DNA of 8,810 nucleotides from Porphyromonas sp. (lineage in GTDB: Bacteria > Bacteroidota > Bacteroidia > Bacteroidales > Porphyromonadaceae): NCBI GenBank assembly GCA_029983505.1, contig JASBZK010000057.1:1-8810 (forward strand), in the 5' to 3' direction. A program made the position numbers and the translations under genes. How positions within the stretch are numbered: the stretch's first letter is position 1; every line of letters begins with the position of its first letter. Positions 6,600 to 8,810 of this stretch are shown here, in pieces. The notes beneath the pieces are model-generated. The model was given only the letters and a program-made list of their open reading frames with translations, did not search any database and was not told where the DNA came from.

Positions 6600-7184
6600 A
6601 TGGGTCGTAAAAAGAAAAAGGTGCCCTCCATTAACGGGTCCTCGACAGCCGATATCTCCTTCATTCTGCTTCTGTTCTTCCTATTGACCACATCAATGGG
6701 TTCCGATAAGGGGATCTCTCGCCAGCTTCCTCCTGCGGTACCGCCCGATCAAAAGGACATCTCCGTTGATGTGAACCGTCGCAATATGCTGCGTGTCCTT
6801 GTGAATAACCAGGGTCAGATCCTCGCTAATGGCGAACTTGTGGATCTTACTCAGCTCAAGGACAAAGTAAAGGAATTTGTGCTTAACGAAAATGACCGCA
6901 GCGACCTCCCCGAGCGGACGGTCGAGACTTTCCCTCTCCTCGGAGCGCAGAAAGTCACGAAGCAGCACGTCATTTCTCTGACCAACAATGTGGACACTCG
7001 TTACGAGGACTACATCGGGGTGCAGAACGTCCTTACGGCAGCATATTCCGAGCTTAGAGACGAAAAGGCAATGTCCGTCTGGGGCAAACACTTCGAGGAA
7101 CTGGAACCCGCTCAACAAGAAGCGTTGATCGATCTCTTCCCCCAAAAGATCTCCGAAGCCAACCCCAAGGAATACGGCAAATAA
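6600..7184 (+). CDS. exbD: ExbD-family biopolymer transport protein (first copy)
   Basis: Single-pass inner-membrane protein that forms the proton-responsive core inside the ExbB ring. The 194 residues have a basic cytoplasmic tail (MGRKKKK), one helix at about 18-34, and a periplasmic domain. Asp18 at the start of the helix (STADISFILLLFFLLTTSM) is the position of the essential proton-carrying Asp of ExbD/TolR (D25 in E. coli ExbD). The periplasmic part begins with the usual ExbD pattern (VLVNNQGQILANGELVDL, about 66-83). It then runs on for about 85 residues with VISLTNNVDTRYEDY and AYSELRD, making it longer than the roughly 140-residue E. coli ExbD. A clear Shine-Dalgarno-like AAAGGA (6588-6593 region) lies before the ATG, unlike most starts in the window. 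It pairs with the second ExbD 32 bases downstream. Confidence 0.92.
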   Translation: MGRKKKKVPSINGSSTADISFILLLFFLLTTSMGSDKGISRQLPPAVPPDQKDISVDVNRRNMLRVLVNNQGQILANGELVDLTQLKDKVKEFVLNENDRSDLPERTVETFPLLGAQKVTKQHVISLTNNVDTRYEDYIGVQNVLTAAYSELRDEKAMSVWGKHFEELEPAQQEALIDLFPQKISEANPKEYGK

Positions 7185-7216
7185 GGAACGAGTTTAATTT
7201 GAGATAAACAACGACT

Positions 7217-7690
7217 ATGGGAAAATTCAATAAGGACGAAGACAGGGAAGTGCCGGAACTCAATACGATGTCCCTTCCTGACCTTATCTTCGCATTCCTC
7301 TTCTTCATCATGATGGTCACCTCCATCCGCGAGGTAACCCTTATGGTACAGTTGCAGCTTCCTAAAGCCACTGAGCTCGTTAAACTCGAAAAGAAATCAC
7401 TCGCCACTTACATCTATATGGGTACCCCTATGGATCAGTACAAGAGCAAGTATGGCTCGGAAGCGGTGATTCAGCTTAACGACAAGTTTGCCACACCCTC
7501 AGATATCTTTGACTTCATCGCTCAGGAAAAGTCCTCTATGTCCGAAGCGGACGCTTCGTATATGACGACAATCCTCAAGATTGACAAGGATACCAAGATG
7601 GGCATTGTGACGGAAGTAAAGCAGAAACTTAGAGATGCAGATGCATTGAAGATCTTCTACTCTGCAACGCAAGAAAAGAAGGCCGAGTAA
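7217..7690 (+). CDS. exbD: ExbD-family biopolymer transport protein (second copy)
   Basis: A 157-residue ExbD paralogue, distinct in sequence from the first copy. The cytoplasmic tail is short and acidic/basic mixed (MGKFNKDEDREVPELN) rather than poly-Lys. One helix spans about 21-38 (LPDLIFAFLFFIMMVTSI) with Asp22 in the position of the essential membrane Asp. The periplasmic domain includes AVIQLNDKFATPSDIFDFI (about 73-91) and the ending LKIDKDTKMGIVTEVKQKLR followed by ALKIFYSA, typical of the ExbD C-terminal fold. Both copies keep the key Asp, so neither appears degenerate. ExbD acts as a dimer in the ExbB pentamer, so the two products may form a heterodimer; this is inference. It is the last gene before a strong terminator. 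Confidence 0.92.
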   Translation: MGKFNKDEDREVPELNTMSLPDLIFAFLFFIMMVTSIREVTLMVQLQLPKATELVKLEKKSLATYIYMGTPMDQYKSKYGSEAVIQLNDKFATPSDIFDFIAQEKSSMSEADASYMTTILKIDKDTKMGIVTEVKQKLRDADALKIFYSATQEKKAE

Positions 7691-7725
7691 CTTTTTGATT
7701 CTCGGTTAATCCGTAAAATTGCATT

Positions 7726-7768
7726 AAAGGCGGTGTGCGACGAAAGGTTCGTGCACCGCCTTTCTTTT
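7726..7768 (+). terminator. Rho-independent terminator of the exbB operon
   Basis: A 15-pair stem, AAAGGCGGTGTGCGA (7726-7740) with TCGTGCACCGCCTTT (7749-7763), contains two G-U pairs and closes an 8-base loop (CGAAAGGT). It is followed by CTTTT (7764-7768). It starts 35 bases after the second exbD stop and cleanly separates this operon from the kinase gene. The A-run on its left side gives some chance of bidirectional function. Confidence 0.85.
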
Positions 7769-7784
7769 GCCCCGGGTGACACAA

Positions 7785-7814
7785 TTGCACTCACCTCGTT
7801 TTTTGCTATATTGC
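7785..7814 (+). promoter_or_regulatory. Probable promoter for the LPS-kinase-like gene
   Basis: TTG at 7785-7787, a 19-base spacer, then TATATTGC at 7807-7814, matching four of the six fixed positions of TAnnTTTG. Spacing is right for a Bacteroidota promoter. Transcription would start near 7820, only about 10 bases before the ATG at 7830, so the leader would be very short. Its location just after the terminator supports it. Confidence 0.5.
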
Positions 7815-7829
7815 ACAAAAATAAGAACG

Positions 7830-8597
7830 ATGAGGATACAGCGAATAGAGCGAGTGAACCCTGATGCTGCGGATGACGAGGCGAGAGCTTTCATCCGAGA
7901 GGTGGAGCGTCATTTCTCTCACGAAGGTACGACCATATACAAGTCCCGCAACGAGATTAAAGTCATTGAGAAGTACAACGTCAAGAAGTTCGGCGTCCCG
8001 AATTTTTTCAACCGCGTCGTTTATACCTCGGTCCGCCGACCTAAGGCAGTTCGGGCCTACGAAAATGCCCTTTCCTTACTCCGAATGGGCATCTCCACGC
8101 CGGCTCCTTTGGGGATCGTCCTGTTTCGCACCGGGTGGACGATGGGTGAGAGCTATCTCATTACGGAGCAGTCGCCTTTGGGGCGCTCTATGTACGAGTT
8201 CGGTCACACAGACCACCGTGCGGATATAAAAGAGGTGCTGCAGGCCTTTGGTCGTTTTACCGCGATGTTGCACGAGAAAGGAGTCCTGCATCTCGATTAC
8301 TCTCCGGGTAACATCCTTTTTGATCGAAATAGCGATGGGACTTATTCTTTTGCCTTAGTGGATGTGAACCGGCTTCGTTTCTCTTCGAAGCCTGTCTCTC
8401 TCTCCGAGGGGGTCAGGAATATGCGGCGACTATGGGGTGATCCTCCTGTCCTTCGTGAAATCGCCTCCGCTTATGCCGGAGCCCGCCACGCCGACTCTGG
8501 TGACGTCTTTAGCTTGCTGAGTAAGGCGCACGCTTCTTTTTGGCGAGGTCGTGATACCCGCTGGATTCACACCCCCTGGAACGAACGCTGCGTGTAA
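7830..8597 (+). CDS. Lipopolysaccharide kinase (Kdo/WaaP/InaA) family protein
   Basis: Predicted small kinase of the eukaryotic-like fold, probably acting at the inner face of the inner membrane on the lipid A-core (Kdo or heptose phosphorylation). I start at ATG 7830 (255 residues); an in-frame TTG at 7767 lies inside the terminator and is not credible. The catalytic loop is HLDYSPGN (154-161) with catalytic D156 and metal-binding N161. The second metal-binding Asp is D178 in LVDVNRLRF, where DVN replaces the DFG of canonical kinases. The ATP-anchoring Lys is probably K48 in KVIEKYNVKKF. Residues 87-118 (MGISTPAPLGI...YLITEQ) fit the hinge-side region of the N-lobe. No signal peptide or membrane helix is seen. 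Residues 190-255 are less conserved. It has its own promoter and is separate from the exb operon. The exact acceptor sugar cannot be stated. Confidence 0.85.
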   Translation: MRIQRIERVNPDAADDEARAFIREVERHFSHEGTTIYKSRNEIKVIEKYNVKKFGVPNFFNRVVYTSVRRPKAVRAYENALSLLRMGISTPAPLGIVLFRTGWTMGESYLITEQSPLGRSMYEFGHTDHRADIKEVLQAFGRFTAMLHEKGVLHLDYSPGNILFDRNSDGTYSFALVDVNRLRFSSKPVSLSEGVRNMRRLWGDPPVLREIASAYAGARHADSGDVFSLLSKAHASFWRGRDTRWIHTPWNERCV

Positions 8598-8774
8598 AAG
8601 GCACCTACGAGGGGTTCTATGGCACTCCCTCCGTTGAAATTGAAGGGGCGGGGACAAAATGAATCAAAACTTTCGGTGTCTTATTTTCATTACCCAAGTT
8701 GCCTGTAATACAGACTTTTCCTCCTGTTTTGCATTTGATACGAGACTCTGGAGTGAAAATTCTTTTGGTAAAGA

Positions 8775-8806
8775 TTTGGTTAGGTAGAAAATTGTTAGTA
8801 CCTTTG
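8775..8806 (+). promoter_or_regulatory. Bacteroidota-type promoter facing out of the window
   Basis: TTTG at 8775-8778, a 20-base spacer, then TACCTTTG at 8799-8806, a full match to TAnnTTTG. The predicted start falls at or just past the window end, so the gene served is not visible. The same -7 octamer is used before exbB. The preceding stretch (8598-8774) is AT-rich and shows no convincing gene, only a weak GAGGG/CCCTC hairpin at 8609-8631 without a T-run. Confidence 0.7.
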
Positions 8807-8810
8807 CACT

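Noticed and set aside
7683..7705. Short CCGAG/CTCGG hairpin overlapping the second exbD stop codon
   Set aside because: Only five pairs with a 13-base loop, and a far stronger terminator follows within 25 bases.
8659..8787. 42-codon open frame (MNQNFRCLIFITQ...) after the kinase gene
   Set aside because: A purine-rich stretch precedes the ATG, but the frame runs into the -33 region of the outward-facing promoter and the peptide has no recognisable feature. A real small protein cannot be excluded.

Overview
The window reads as a chromosomal stretch of a Bacteroidota (Bacteroidales, probably Porphyromonas-like) genome of moderately high G+C. The evidence is the promoter grammar (TTG or TTTG, about 19-20 bp, then TAnnTTTG), weak Shine-Dalgarno sequences with A-rich leaders, a Bacteroidota-style ExbB/ExbD locus with two ExbD genes, and a LPS-kinase-like protein of the kind common in this phylum. 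The exact species cannot be fixed from the sequence alone. All recognised genes are on the + strand.

Region 1 (1-4935) is a tightly packed, probably co-transcribed string of five genes. It holds the 3' part of a sodium:solute symporter, an exported or membrane-anchored calcineurin-like metallophosphoesterase with a purple-acid-phosphatase-like N-terminal domain, an M24 (Xaa-Pro type) metallopeptidase, a small exported single-domain rhodanese, and yaaA. Junctions are an 8-base overlap, 0, 24 and 8 bases. The set looks like a housekeeping or salvage grouping and not a single pathway. No promoter for it lies in the window.

Region 2 (4936-5270) is a 335-base gap. It contains an unusual GTAC-rich inverted-repeat element (4939-5063), a near-consensus Bacteroidota promoter (5099-5129) and a leader of about 135 nt that can fold (5155-5220).

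Region 3 (5271-7768) is an energy-transducing operon: exbB with a signal peptide, an uncharacterised four-helix membrane protein, two different exbD genes, then a strong intrinsic terminator. It would use the proton gradient to drive TonB-dependent outer-membrane uptake. The four-helix protein between exbB and exbD carries an internal duplication and is the best candidate for an undescribed component.

Region 4 (7785-8810) has its own promoter and a Kdo/WaaP-type lipopolysaccharide-kinase-like protein. It is followed by about 210 bases without a convincing gene, ending in an outward-facing near-consensus promoter for a gene beyond the window.

Most of the window is ordinary core-genome content. 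There is no CRISPR array, insertion sequence, phage gene, tRNA or rRNA that I can support.
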